A DNA stretch of 64,000 bases. Source: Diogma glabrata (lineage: Eukaryota; Arthropoda; Insecta; Diptera; Cylindrotomidae). Shown piece by piece: positions 25,335-37,125 of the stretch. Position 1 is the first letter of the stretch. The number at the start of each line of letters is the position of its first letter. The notes under the pieces are model-generated. The model was not told where the DNA came from. It saw only the letters and a program-made list of their open reading frames with translations, and did not search any database. The translations under genes were made by a program, and so were the position numbers. The stretch spans positions 80,116,796-80,180,795 of the forward strand of contig OY856187.1 in NCBI GenBank assembly GCA_963693315.1, read 5' to 3'.

Positions 25335-27430
25335 TTTAGGGTTCCGTTTTTTATACGGAACTCTATTGGTGAGAGTAAAACGAGTTTTTCACATTATATC
25401 GATTATCTCGTAAACTATAAATGCTATGGACTTGAAATTTGGCATGTGTATAAAACTAATCTGTCCACATGAAATGACGAATACAAATAAAACTAAAGTG
25501 GTTTTCGTTTGGTTTACAGGGGTTCGATGTGAGACCTTTGAGAGGACCGGGGTAAAGAGGGTAAAAAAAAAACTTTTTTGACCCAAGCGAGTGGGGTGTC
25601 ATTTGAAAGAGCACCTAATTTAAAATTCGTTGCAGTTTTTTTTATAATTTTGCGGCGCACAGTTTTTGAGTTATGGACAAAAAAGTGCAAAATTCAAACC
25701 GTTCCCTCCCCTACGTTTCGACACTGATTGACAGAAAAATTTGAAAAAATTCACAGAGCTAGAAAATTTGGTATATTTTGTATGAAAATTATACCGAAGT
25801 CTCAAATAATTATATTTCTGTGTGTTTAGGGCACCGGGGTAGAGAGGGTAAAAAAAAACTTTTTTTGACCCAAGCGAATGGAGTGTCATTTGAAAGAGCA
25901 CCTAATTTAAAATTCGTTGCAATTTTTTTTATAATTTTGCGGTGCACAGTTTTTGAGTTATGATCAAAAATGTTCAAAATTCAGACCGTCTCCCCGTGTA
26001 TCAAATATTTATTAATCGTTTTGAAAGGGTAGGAATGGTAAGGTGAAATAAAGCTTTTTAACCCGAATAGCAATATTGAGTGGGACTGGCGTGTACATTT
26101 TTAGTCCTGTCATCCTTTGTACTGATTCTTAGAGCAATTCTTAATTTTGCAACTCTTTTAGAGTGAATATAACCAGTTATCCAAAAGAAATAACTTTATT
26201 TTTAAAATTATCACGGTCCTTTACTATCTATTGTATATTGTATTGTATTGTATGCCATAAGTGGGCCCAAAAGGTGGCGTAAATTCTCAAGGTTCAAATC
26301 AGATTGATGTGATTTGTTAGTTTGTGTTAAGATCCACGTTTGTAATCCATTCATAATTACTGGTTTAATAAATTTCTTGTATAACTTTAGAAAATGTTGA
26401 GTTTTAATTGAATGGTAAGTTCGATAACCTGCAATTATTTTAGGGTTATATTTGTTTAATATGCTATTGTTTAAGTCAAACATTGATCTTTTGTTAATTT
26501 TAAATATTGTTAAAATTATACGTTGTTTTTCAAGCACCGACTCAAATGTCGAACTTATGTAATCTAACACAAAAAAATTGTTGCTATAGAAAGAACTGAA
26601 AATTTTAGTAAAGCGATGAGCCTATAATTCTATGGAACACGAAAAATATAGCGAAGCTTCAAGTGATTTTATTTCTATGTGTTTAGGGGATGGGAGTGGG
26701 GAAGGGTGAAAAATTGTTTTTTTGACCCGCATGAGTGGGATGTCATTTGATAGAGCACCAAAATTAAAAAACAATACAGTTTTTATAGAATTTTGCGATG
26801 CACCGTTTTTGAATTATTCTCAAAAAAGTGCAACAAAAGGTTGGTCGCCCCTCCCTATACGTTTCTTCGTTGATTGACAGAAAAATTTGAAAAAATTCAT
26901 AGAGATAGGAAATTTAATAAACCCTTAACGAAAAATATAGCGTAGCCTCAAGTAGTTTTAATTCTACGTGTTTAGGGGATAGGAGTGGGGAATATCATTT
27001 GAAAGAATACCAAAATTGTATATCATTTGAAAGAACACCAAAATTAAGAAACATTACAATTATTTTAGGATCTTGCGATGCACAGTTTTTGAATTATTGT
27101 CAAAAAAGTCCTATTTTTTGCGTTAACACCACTCCACCCCTAAATTTCGTCGTTGTTTAACAGAATTGAGTCGTTCCTTAGCTACCATAAATAGCTATGG
27201 ATATAATTTAACCTAAAGTAATATTTTTTATATCATTTCGATCAATTTAGATGAGATTGACATTAACTATTGATATTTACGATGAACCATTTAGTTTTTA
27301 TGTGTCTATGGTCTGGCAATATAAACCCTTTACAACACAACTTTATGTAAATTATTTTGATATTGTTTTCTTTACATTCACGGAACCCTTGACGAGCGAA
27401 TTTTATTCGCACTTGTCTGACTTTTTTTGT
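25335..27430. mobile_element. Repeat B2, copy 1
   Basis: Bounded by AGGGTTCCGTTTTTTATACG on the left and GCGAATTTTATTCGCACTTG...CTGACTTTTT on the right. An inverted, longer copy is at 35598-39396. Contains about 1.5 of the 288-bp units and a captured LINE fragment. Confidence 0.75.
26211..26570 (-). pseudogene. LINE reverse-transcriptase fragment inside B2
   Basis: An open frame of about 119 codons on the minus strand contains LYKKFIKPVIMNGLQTWILT and LENLRHLLGP. This resembles the C-terminal region of LINE reverse transcriptases (usually LYKTLIRPVLTYGSETWTLT...LRRIFGP). No catalytic YADD. The same frame is intact at 36460-36819. Confidence 0.6.
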
Positions 27431-28530
27431 TGTAGTGCAAAAGAGTTTTTTTTTTGTAATTTTCGAAAGCACAGTTATCGATTTATTTTCAAAAATGTAA
27501 AAATTATTTTTGTCCCCTCCCCCTTAACTTCGAACATTACAAGAGAAAAAATTTTAAAAAATTCATGGGTGTAGGGATTTTGCTAAATCGAAACCAAAAT
27601 TTTTTTTTGGTTGTTATAATTTCAAATGTTCATTAGAAAATTGATCATCAATTATTTTTGATCATGGCATGTGGGTGTCATATGAAAGGTGATTTTTTTT
27701 TGTAGTGCAAAAGAGTTTTTTTTTGTAATTTTCGAAAGCACAGTTTTCGATTTATTTTCAAAAATGTAAAAATTATTTTTGTCTCCCCCCCCCCTTAACT
27801 TCGAACACTACAAAAGAAAAAATTTAAAAAAATTCATGGGTGTAGGGATTTTGCTAAATCGAAACCAAATTTTTTTTTGGTTGTTATAATTTCAAATGTT
27901 GAGGGGGTTGAAAAAAAATTATTTTTGATCATGGCATGTGGAGGTCAAATGAAAGGTGATTTTTTTGTAGTGCAAAAGAGTTTTTTTTGTAATTTTCGAA
28001 AGCACAGTTTTCGACCTGTTTTCAAAACTGTAAAATTTTTTTTGAACCCCCCCTCATCTACGAATATTACAAAAGAAAAAATTTAAAAAAATTCATGGGT
28101 GTAGGGATTTTGCTAAATTTATACTAAAATTTTTTGCTAGTTATCATTTCAAAAGACGTGAAACTATACTAGCAAAAACTGTTTTTTCTCAAATATTATA
28201 TACCCGGAACCCTCAGCGAGCGAATTATATTCGCACTTACCTGACTTTTTTTATATTATCCCACATTTAAAAGTGTTAGGTTGTCAATTTGTATTATATT
28301 TTTTCATGTATTTGTTTTAATAATTCTAATTTGATGGTTTTATAATTTTTTAATGTATTCGTTTTCCAATTAGTACCGTAGAAAAAACATTTTGTCTTGA
28401 AAAAATTTAAAGAATAAAAATGTTTTTTTAGTCAGAAATACAAATAAAATTTTTGGTAAAATACTAAATTTCGGCCCAAATTTTGTTCCGCCTCAGGCCC
28501 CTTAAAGGCATAATCCGCCACGATAGTTAT

Positions 28531-29446
28531 TCTTATTTTTTAAATTTATAACTAATTTGTACACAAACAATAGTTTTTCAAAACATATTCATAAATTTTT
28601 ACTCACGCAATTATGGTATACGTTCTTACGTTCAATCTTTGAACGACAAGTTGTATAATATAGATTTGTTACATCTGATTTTTAAGAAAAGGTGTAGTGT
28701 TAGCGTGGCATCATCAAGGAAAATATTTCATAACTAAGATTAAGGGTACTACCAGTGACTTGATAATTAATGAAGTTCATCCGTCACTCTTAAGAAATCA
28801 CCTAATCTAGTGATACAGCATTGCTATGTGATATTTCTAAATTCGTTTAAAGTAATTGCGACTCGTCAGACGTGGTTTATTGTGTTTGCTTGAAATTCAC
28901 TTTGATGAATGTTAATTAAATTTTATACTGTATTTAGTTCTTTGGTTCTTTATATGTTTGCGTTTTTTTCTATCATTCAAGCTCAATAAAATTATCACAG
29001 ACTACCCCAAAGCAAGATTCTTCATTTTTATAAAGATCCAAGTCTTGTTGCTACCTTGAACTTTTGTCTATCTGAAACAGTTTTCTTGATTTATTTCGCA
29101 GCTCTAGGCTCCACCATGGCGGTTTCTTTTAAACTTAACAATCATAATCGTGAAATCCTTACCTATCTGCTCGAGTTGTTCAACAGTTTGGAATACATAT
29201 TACGCAATAGCACGTTGTTCTTGTTGAAAATACTGAAACGATTAATCCCAATATTAAACATACAACATAATATTCATGGAATTTATTTATAAATTGTAGT
29301 AGTTAATTATTATTTAGTAACCATAGTAATGTCAAGATTTTGTTATTTTTAATAATACGAGAAATTTGGTTTTGATCTCTGCACTTTTGATTGTGAGCTG
29401 GATGTGCGAACAATAAATTATTTCAACTTAAACACTTAATTTAATT
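28531..29446. other. Intergenic DNA: a repeat D fragment, then the probable 5' LTR of a Copia remnant
   Basis: 28690-28800 shares the block ATCATCAAGGAAAATATTTCAT...AAGTTCATCCGTC with repeat D. The right part probably holds the LTR of the downstream Copia element, with an AATAAA at about 29411. Its left end was not found. Confidence 0.4.
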
Positions 29447-29900
29447 GGTTATGGGCCCAGACATGGAACAAGTCCTTAAGGATGAGATTTTCTGCGGTAT
29501 TGATTATCCAGTCTGGAGGACTCGAATAATGAATCTTTTGAAGAAGAAAAATTTTATTCATGTGTTGAATAGAACAATTGAAGAAGAAGAATATTTTCAA
29601 GTTCCAGAAAATGAAAATATTGAAGATAAGGAAATTCGAGAGGCACGATTGGAATTACGTATAAAGGATGAAGAAACTGCACTTGAACTAATTCAGAGAA
29701 TATTAGATAACAAACAGTTTAAACTTGTTCTAAATGTGACTTCCTGTAAAATTATTATTCTTCTCAAAATTTGATTCATTATATAAAAGAAGTGGACCGA
29801 ATGTTAGGGCACACCTTCGAGAGCAATTGATGGCTCTTAAACATCAACATCACACTGAAAAAAAAAATTGAAGTTCATGACAACCTAATCTCGAAGTTGG
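29447..29900 (+). pseudogene. Ty1/Copia retrotransposon: primer-binding site and truncated gag
   Basis: GGTTATGGGCCCAG at 29447-29460 is the half-tRNA-iMet primer-binding site typical of Copia elements. The gag frame from the ATG at 29463 reads ...FCGIDYPVWRTRIMNLLKKK, the usual Copia gag opening (F-G-x-Y-x-W-x-x-R-M). It breaks at about 29774, continues in another frame (LYKRSGPNVRAHLREQLMAL) and is lost by 29900. No protease, integrase or reverse transcriptase follows. Confidence 0.7.
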
Positions 29901-31405
29901 CAGTTGATTATTCATGTAAAGAAAAATTATTTGCAAACAATTTCACTGTGATTGGGACAACTACACAATAACATTTTTGTAACAAGTGCGTAAAATTTAT
30001 AAATATTTATTTAATTGTTCATTTAATCATTTATTTAACAAAGTTATAAACAAATTTAAGCTTTTTAAATAATTAAAGTGCGCCATCTTCGTTGTAATAG
30101 TTGTAAATTATACTAGCTCGAAAATATAAACATAAGAATCCAACTAAAACAACACATAGTAATCCAACTGAGCTGTCAAAATTGTGAACTTTGAAAACCT
30201 AAATGAATTGTTTTTCCTTGCAATTCAAATGAAGCAATGTGTTTAAGTTGTTTTTACTATAAGTTATTTAAATTATTATTTTGATATTTTAGTGCTATAA
30301 AAATATTATATATAGATAGATATATGGATAGATTTAACTACAAATCTCACATGCAGGTGGTGATACGGTCCAGGCTTACAAAATATTTTGTGGTCATATG
30401 TGCGGAAAAGTAGTTTTTTCTTTTATTCTATTGTAGTACAAAATTGAATATTTTTTACCCATGTGTTACAAAAAAATAATTTTAACCTTAACTCTGTTTG
30501 TACAATTTTATAACAAAATTATTTATGAAATCTATAAATTTTTTCATAAATAATACGAAATATTTGTATCATCTGTTTATCGTTTAATAACCCGTTAATG
30601 TATAGTATACTATAAACAGGCATTTATAAAAGAATAATCGTATATTTTTTGTAAGTTTATGTACTTAATAAAAGTATTTATGAAAGTATAAACAGAATTA
30701 TAAAATTTTCGAACAAAATTTATAAATAAATTCGTGAATATTATAAATTTAAATATATAGTTATTAATTGATAATTTTGTTCAATATTTCATAAACTTCT
30801 ATTTATAAGATTAATAAACGGCCGGCGTTTATTAGCTCCAACTCATTAACAAATTCGTAGATTTAATGTAATTTTGTATGCATATTATATAACTTTTTTT
30901 TTCTGTGTACCTCCCTAGTTTGTACTATTTGTTTGTTGTGACATTTGTTTACATAGGCGTCGTTATATTTATTATATATTTTTTTATTTATCAAAATTTT
31001 GATATAAAAAACCTACAAAATCATTAATATTTTTTGGTTTTCCTTTCGATCATAATTGGTTGGATTGCAATAGTAGTTTTATTACTTTTATACGATTTTT
31101 TTGTCAATTGCAATGTGACCCTAACAGTTTTTTGTAATATTTTAATCTGCGCTACTGAATAGTTGCGCAGAACGATCAATTTTCGTATTCGCTGGTAAAA
31201 AACACTACATACACTACACACATATTTTCTATACAAAACATAGATTGAAGCTTGAATTCATATAAGTATCATTTGAATAAGGCATTAAATAGTATTGACA
31301 AAAAAAACAAATTTTGCATAAATCAGAATTTGACAAATTTATTTGGTAATTAAAATTAGAATAAATAATTAATATTTGGATATTATAATACAGCATCTAT
31401 TATAA
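29901..31405. other. AT-rich intergenic DNA, no gene recognised
   Basis: A 70-codon minus-strand frame at 31024-31236 (basic, Thr/Lys-rich) is unrecognised and may be chance. The rest has no credible frame. Confidence 0.35.
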
Positions 31406-32574
31406 TTAGCAGTTTTTAATGTTTATAGTAAATGTACAATTCGTGAAATTGCAATTATTAAACGTTATTGGGTCAGAGGATGATGGTTGTTCAGTTTTTA
31501 TAATTGCTTCGAAGGTTGTAGCATTGTACTCTGTAGTACTAAAGGATGAGTTAATAAGTTGTGCGTCTGTTATCTTCTTAGTAAGAACGGCATTACTTAA
31601 AATTTTTTCTGACGCATCCTTTTTAATTTGTAAACAATCATCAACGTAGCCTTCAGCACCATTTGATGACTTCCAGCTTTCATGTCTTTTAAGCGCTGTT
31701 AAATCAGCACCAGCATCCACCAATAAAGTGGCTGAAGTTCGACGGAAGCTATGTCCAGTATACAAATGTTTATTGGGCAATTTTAAAAATGATGCAACAA
31801 TCTGTGAAGCTGAAGTTATTTTATGAACGCCAACGACTTGTTTCTGGCATTTTCCATTTACGTATTTGATAAAAAACCGTTTCTCAGAAAAATTTAATGG
31901 ACGAAGACCGAAATATTTTCTATATATGTCTATATTACTTGTTCCGATTATAGAAAAAACTTTTGGTTTGTTTGTTTTTGTCTTGGGAAGTTTTACTATT
32001 AGTACAGAACCTAAATCTTCAATATCATTTAAAGTAAGTTGGACCAATTCATCGCGTCTTAAAGCTCCAGCGATTCCAAAAATAAGAATAGCCTAAAAAG
32101 GAAATTCAATTATAGATGAAAATAATTTACTTTAAAAATAAAATAGCTTACTTTAATCATTAAATATTCATTGTCAGGGGCTTCTGCAATGAATTTACTT
32201 ATTTGTTCCTTTGTCAACGTTTTTGATTTTTTTGGAATATATCCTGTTGCGTTACGTTTTAAAAACGGCACGAGCTTAGAATACTTTTCTATTTGAATGT
32301 TGTTTTTTATCATCAATGCCAATTTGAGCATTGAATAATGACTCCATACTGTGGGTTGTTTTACTTTTGTCGCAATTTCTGAAAAGTATGACAAAAGCAC
32401 GTTTTCAGAAAAGGATTCTACACTATTTTCTGTTTGCCAATTTCTAAACCTCGCATAACTATTTTCATAAACTTCTCTTGATTTAATGGGCAGAAGTTCC
32501 AGAGTAGCAGCGTTAGCGAACTCTTTTATAATTGGAGGAGTTGTAATATCCCATTTTGTTTCGATATTATCCAT
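31406..32574 (-). CDS. Tyrosine recombinase of Crypton type, catalytic residues intact
   Basis: Two exons on the minus strand, 32574-32152 and 32092-31406, join in phase 0 across a 59-bp GT-AG intron to give 369 residues. The N-terminal half (about 25-140) is a helical core-binding domain (KSREVYENSYARFRNWQ, KQPTVWSHYSMLKLAL). The catalytic domain shows box I GIAGALRRDEL (Arg at about 153), box II TGHSFRRTSA (His255, Arg258), the RHESW position (281) and the nucleophile Tyr290 in EGYVDD. Cryptons are eukaryotic DNA transposons that move with a tyrosine recombinase and have no terminal inverted repeats. Insects carry one lineage. I see no flanking repeats, so a host-captured gene is an alternative. 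No stops or frameshifts. Confidence 0.82.
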
Positions 32575-32877
32575 TATGAAACAATAATTGTCTAAAAATA
32601 TTATAGAATTAGAATGTCGTAATAATATTAGTATATAAAATAATACAATTATTGGTTATTTTTTAATGTAATTTATAAACTTACAATGTTCTTCAAACAA
32701 TGTGCAAACGTGTCAAACGAGGTCAAACAATGTGTTACAATGTGCTTCAAATAGTTCTGATTGCTATAAATGAACTATAAATGACAGTTTTGTTATTGTA
32801 CAAAAAATAAGTTATTTATGTATTGCATTGGATTGTCATGGTAACAGACCCAAAAATAATGAAATTTTTTGTACTAT
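32575..32877. other. Upstream region of the recombinase gene, no gene
   Basis: Contains a cluster of CAATGTGCAAACG / CAAACAATGTG words (32690-32750). No promoter can be assigned with confidence. Confidence 0.3.
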
Positions 32878-33984
32878 TAGTCCAGTCAATGAACATAAAA
32901 TACGGCAAAACTAAATAATTCTTATAAGCAAAACCGATTTTAACAACAATTTGGATTTAAGCTCTTCGTTCTCTCTACTTCAAAGTTGACCAAGTGCCGG
33001 TGGGTGCTTAATTTTTTTAAGGGTCAAAACAACCCCTAATCGAAAATAATTTTAGAATTGTAGATTAAAGCTTGTGATCGATTGAAATCAGTTTCAAATA
33101 AGTTGAATGAAGGTTAATTGTTACTAAGGGACATAATTTATGATTTATTAAACACTTTTGACCCCTAAAAGCCACTCCCTAGAGTAAATATCATTAAAAA
33201 ATAATGGTGGAAAATGTTATTTATTCAGCAATTTGAAATAATTTAATCTTATAGTGATAATAAAATAAAGATATACTGTTTTAATTTTGGGATCATTTAT
33301 TTAAAAGTTTCAACCCTTATAAAAACCCACCCCTTTAAAAAAAAATTAAAAATTACGGCTAAATTTTTTTTTAATTCAAAATATAATACTTCTATTATCT
33401 CTATAATATTGGAAATGAGATGTAAAATTTCTACTTTTCGGCAACCGTGCGCCGAACCGCCTCCTTTTTTGCAGCTACAAGAAATCATTCTCAAAAGCTC
33501 TTCAGGTGCAGGCTGATTTGGAGTTTTGATTATATTTTATTCTCCTTCAATATGAATTATTATTATATAATATGAATTTATATTATTAGATTATTATTTT
33601 TATTTTCTAGCCATAACTGGATTTGTATTTAAACTCTTTTTATGTGCTCATTTCAAGTACAAATTGTTGGAGCCAGCGAGAACAACTTAACTGCATTGTT
33701 TTCGTGGTGGCCTTTAGAAATTATTCATGTCTCATTTTTCGAGATATGCGGGTAAGTGTACCTTTTTCAATTTGTTCAATTGGGTGTCCTTTGGCAGTTC
33801 GTACAACATTACAGTACAGTATTGACCAGTTTGCAAAATCTCGTCTGCGGTTGCAAGATCATTGTAAAAATCTGCGCTTTTTCTCTTACGTCCTTATGTT
33901 TCTCTTCGTCCAATTACTTCGTTTCCTAATATATCAACGATTTTTTCCTAAGAAAAAAATTAGTAACAACATAAAAACTATTGG

Positions 33985-34235
33985 ATTTGGAAGAAAATAT
34001 TGCGCAAATGATGGGAAAATTAAATTAAAGGTGATCTGAGCTACGAGCGTGAAATAGGGTGAGCTTTTTGGGGTGGAAAATTTTCACCGATACGATTTTC
34101 AGCGAAACTAGACCTTCTATCAAAAAAGTTTAAAGTAAAAGTTTCAACCCCAAAAGGCTCACCCCATTTCACCCTCGTAGCTCGGATCACCTTTAGTTTA
34201 ATTTTCCCATCATTTACGCAATATTTTCTGCCTTA
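33985..34235. repeat. Hairpin with about 85-bp arms inside element A
   Basis: AAAATATTGCGCAAATGATG...AAAGGTGATCTGAGC...GGGTGAGC on the left mirrors GCTCACCC...GCTCGGATCACCTTT...CATCATTTACGCAATATTTT on the right with few mismatches. Loop of about 85 bp. Confidence 0.75.
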
Positions 34236-35543
34236 TCCAACAGTTTTCATGCTGTTACTAATTTTTACCATTTTTTTGCCTTTTTAAAAGGTATCTGCAC
34301 TGGTCTAATATGTATCAAATATCAAAAAATGTTGAAACATAAGATTTAAAGTTTAATTATTTAGGTACTGATTTATTTTTTATAATATTAATGAACACTG
34401 TTTAATAATTTTATGATTTTTTGTACGTTAATACACGGCGCACAACACTGACCTAAAATATAGGTATAGTATGTATTCATCAATGCTCAAATAAATGTGT
34501 TCTCATTTCTGCAAAAATATGTGATTAGTTTTTTACCCATAACTCCCTTAGTTTTTAAGCTATCAAGTTTTATTCAAAAAAAACATTTTGTATCTATTTT
34601 TAAGAGCTATAAGCTCATATAAATTCTTTTAGTGCTTAGTTTTCAAAGTGTTTGGGCTGAAAGGGCTTGAAGAAGTTACTGTTTACGAACATATGCAAAC
34701 TGTAAACGGCCAAATCTTACTTAATTTTTATCCTGAAGTAAAACCAAGGATATCAAATTTTTAAGAAAAACATAGCCTAGAATTTAATACTCAAATTTTA
34801 CGTATCATGTTAATAATAGATTTTTAGTTATTTTGAAGAAAAGGTAATTTTTTTCAAAAATTCAAAAATCTCTTTTCACTTCCACCTCAATTTTTTTCAA
34901 AACTAAGCACTTTAAACCTGTCAACCTTCTAGAGCATATACTAGACATTAATAAAGTGAATTCTTAAGTGGTATCAATTACTTTTAATTAGGGTGGTAGT
35001 TAGCGGATGATTTTCACTTTTTTGTCGCCGAAAAAATAGAGAATTTATTCACGACGAAACTTTAAACTTTTGCGTTTGGCGAATATGAACTTACATTCAA
35101 CAAGCTCCGTTTGTATTGGGTTTACAGACACCATAAACCCTTTTGTTTCTTTTTTTATAAGCTACATTGTAATCTAAAATCATTAATACGTACTTATAAA
35201 AAAATATAAATGCTTACTGTTTGAGTTATTCATAGAAACCGTCTGAAAACGTGGTTTTTCATGAAAAATTGACTATCGACTTTCAGTCGACTGTCGACTG
35301 TATCGACTTTCAGAAAAAGTATCGACTTTCAGAAAAATATTTCTACGACAAAAGTTGCTTAAAATTAGTCAATCTATCTATTCCTCCCGTACTTATTTTT
35401 AATATAATATTTCTCACCCCCGAGAAGGGGTGGCATTCACCCCTAGGTTTTAAGCACCCACCGGCATAGGGTCAACTTTGAAGTAGAGGTCAAGTATAAC
35501 CTAAATCCAAATTTTTGTGCAAATCGGTGTTGCTTGTAAGGAT
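34236..35543. other. Interior of element A, non-coding
   Basis: No credible frame. Contains a short array of TATCGACTTTCAG words at 35275-35335. Confidence 0.4.
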
Positions 35544-36459
35544 TACACCCAAAAAAAAATTAATATTTTAAATCGACAGAGGTACATCGATTTAACAAAG
35601 TAAAAAAAGTCAGACAAGTGCGAATAAAATTCGCTCGTCAAGGGTTCCGTGAATGTAAAGAAAACAATATCAAAATAATTTACATAAAGTTGTGTTGTAA
35701 AGGGTTTATATTGCCAGACCATAGACACATAAAAACTAAATGGTTCATCGTAAATATCAATAGTTAATATCAATCTCATCTAAATTGATCGAAATGATAT
35801 AAAAAATATTACTTTAGGTTAAATTATATCCATAGCTACTTATGGTAGCTAAGGAACGACTCAATTCTGTTAAACAACGACGAAATTTAGGGGTGGAGTG
35901 GTGTTAACGCAAAAAATACGACTTTTTTGACAATAATTCAAAAACTGTGCATCGCAAGATCCTAAAATAATTGTAATGTTTCTTAATTTTGGTGTTCTTT
36001 CAAATGATATACAATTTTGGTATTCTTTCAAATGATATTCCCCACTCCTATCCCCTAAACACGTAGAATTAAAACTACTTGAGGCTACGCTATATTTTTC
36101 GTTAAGGGTTTATTAAATTTCCTATCTCTATGAATTTTTTCAAATTTATCTGTCAATCAACGAAGAAACGTATAGGGAGGGGCGACCAACCTTTTGTTGC
36201 ACTTTTTTGAGAATAATTCAAAAACGGTGCATCGCAAAATTCTATAAAAACTGTATTGTTTTTTAATTTTGGTGCTCTATCAAATGACATCCCACTCATG
36301 CGGGTCAAAAAAACAATTTTTCACCCTTCCCCACTCCCATCCCCTAAACACATAGAAATAAAATCACTTGAAGCTTCGCTATATTTTTCGTGTTCCATAG
36401 AATTATAGGCTCATCGCTTTACTAAAATTTTCAGTTCTTTCTATAGCAACAATTTTTTT

Positions 36460-36819
36460 GTGTTAGATTACATAAGTTCGACATTTGAGTCGGTGCTTGA
36501 AAAACAACGTATAATTTTAACAATATTTAAAATTAACAAAAGATCAATGTTTGACTTAAACAATAGCATATTAAACAAATATAACCCTAAAATAATTGCA
36601 GGTTATCGAACTTACCATTCAATTAAAACTCAACATTTTCTAAAGTTATACAAGAAATTTATTAAACCAGTAATTATGAATGGATTAAAAACGTGGATCT
36701 TAACACAAACTAACAAATCACATCAATCTGATTTGAACCTTGAGAATTTACGCCACCTTTTGGGCCCACTTATGGCATACAATACAATACAATATACAAT
36801 AGATAGTAAAGGACCGTGA
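36460..36819 (+). pseudogene. LINE reverse-transcriptase fragment inside B2 copy 2
   Basis: The same frame of about 119 codons as at 26211-26570, with one visible residue difference (Gln to Lys before TWILT). Carried passively as part of B2. Confidence 0.6.
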
Positions 36820-37125
36820 TAATTTTAAAAATAAAGTTATTTCTTTTGGATAACTGGTTATATTCACTCTAAAAGAGTTGCAAAATTAAGAATTGCTCTA
36901 AGAATCAGTACAAAGGATGACAGGACTAAAAATGTACACGCCAGTCCCACTCAATATTGCTATTCGGGTTAAAAAGCTTTATTTCACCTTACTATTCCTA
37001 CCCTTTCAAAACGATTAATAAATATTTGTTACACGGGGAGACGGTCTGAATTTTGAACATTTTTGATCATAACTCAAAAACTGTGCACCGCAAAATTATA
37101 AAAAAAATTGCAACGAATTTTAAAT

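Larger units (their letters stand above)
24860..28252. mobile_element. Repeat B1 (tandem about 260-bp units), split by B2
   Basis: Starts TTTTTAGGGTTCCGTA and ends AATTCGCACTTACCTGACTT. The units share GCAAAAGAGTTTTTTTTG, TTTTCGAAAGCACAGTTTTC and CATGGGTGTAGGGATTTTGC. At 25330/27431 the unit is broken by B2: GAAAGGTGATTTTT on the left resumes as TTGTAGTGCAAAAGAG on the right, as in the unbroken unit at 27685-27715. Non-coding. Confidence 0.72.
24710..28522. mobile_element. hAT element with 8-bp target duplication, filled by repeats B1/B2
   Basis: The left end CAGTGGCGGACTA at 24710 and right end TAATCCGCCACG at 28511-28522 are inverted. Eight-bp duplications ATAGTTAT lie at 24702-24709 and 28523-28530. 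Only about 150 bp of the left and 270 bp of the right end are the element's own sequence. The rest is a nested insertion. A related terminus occurs at 59182-59191 next to a real hAT transposase remnant. No transposase is present in this copy. Confidence 0.82.

Noticed and set aside
24860..28252. Helitron assignment for repeat family B
   Set aside because: No CTRR end with an adjacent hairpin, no Rep/helicase sequence. Termini are T-rich, and the class remains open.
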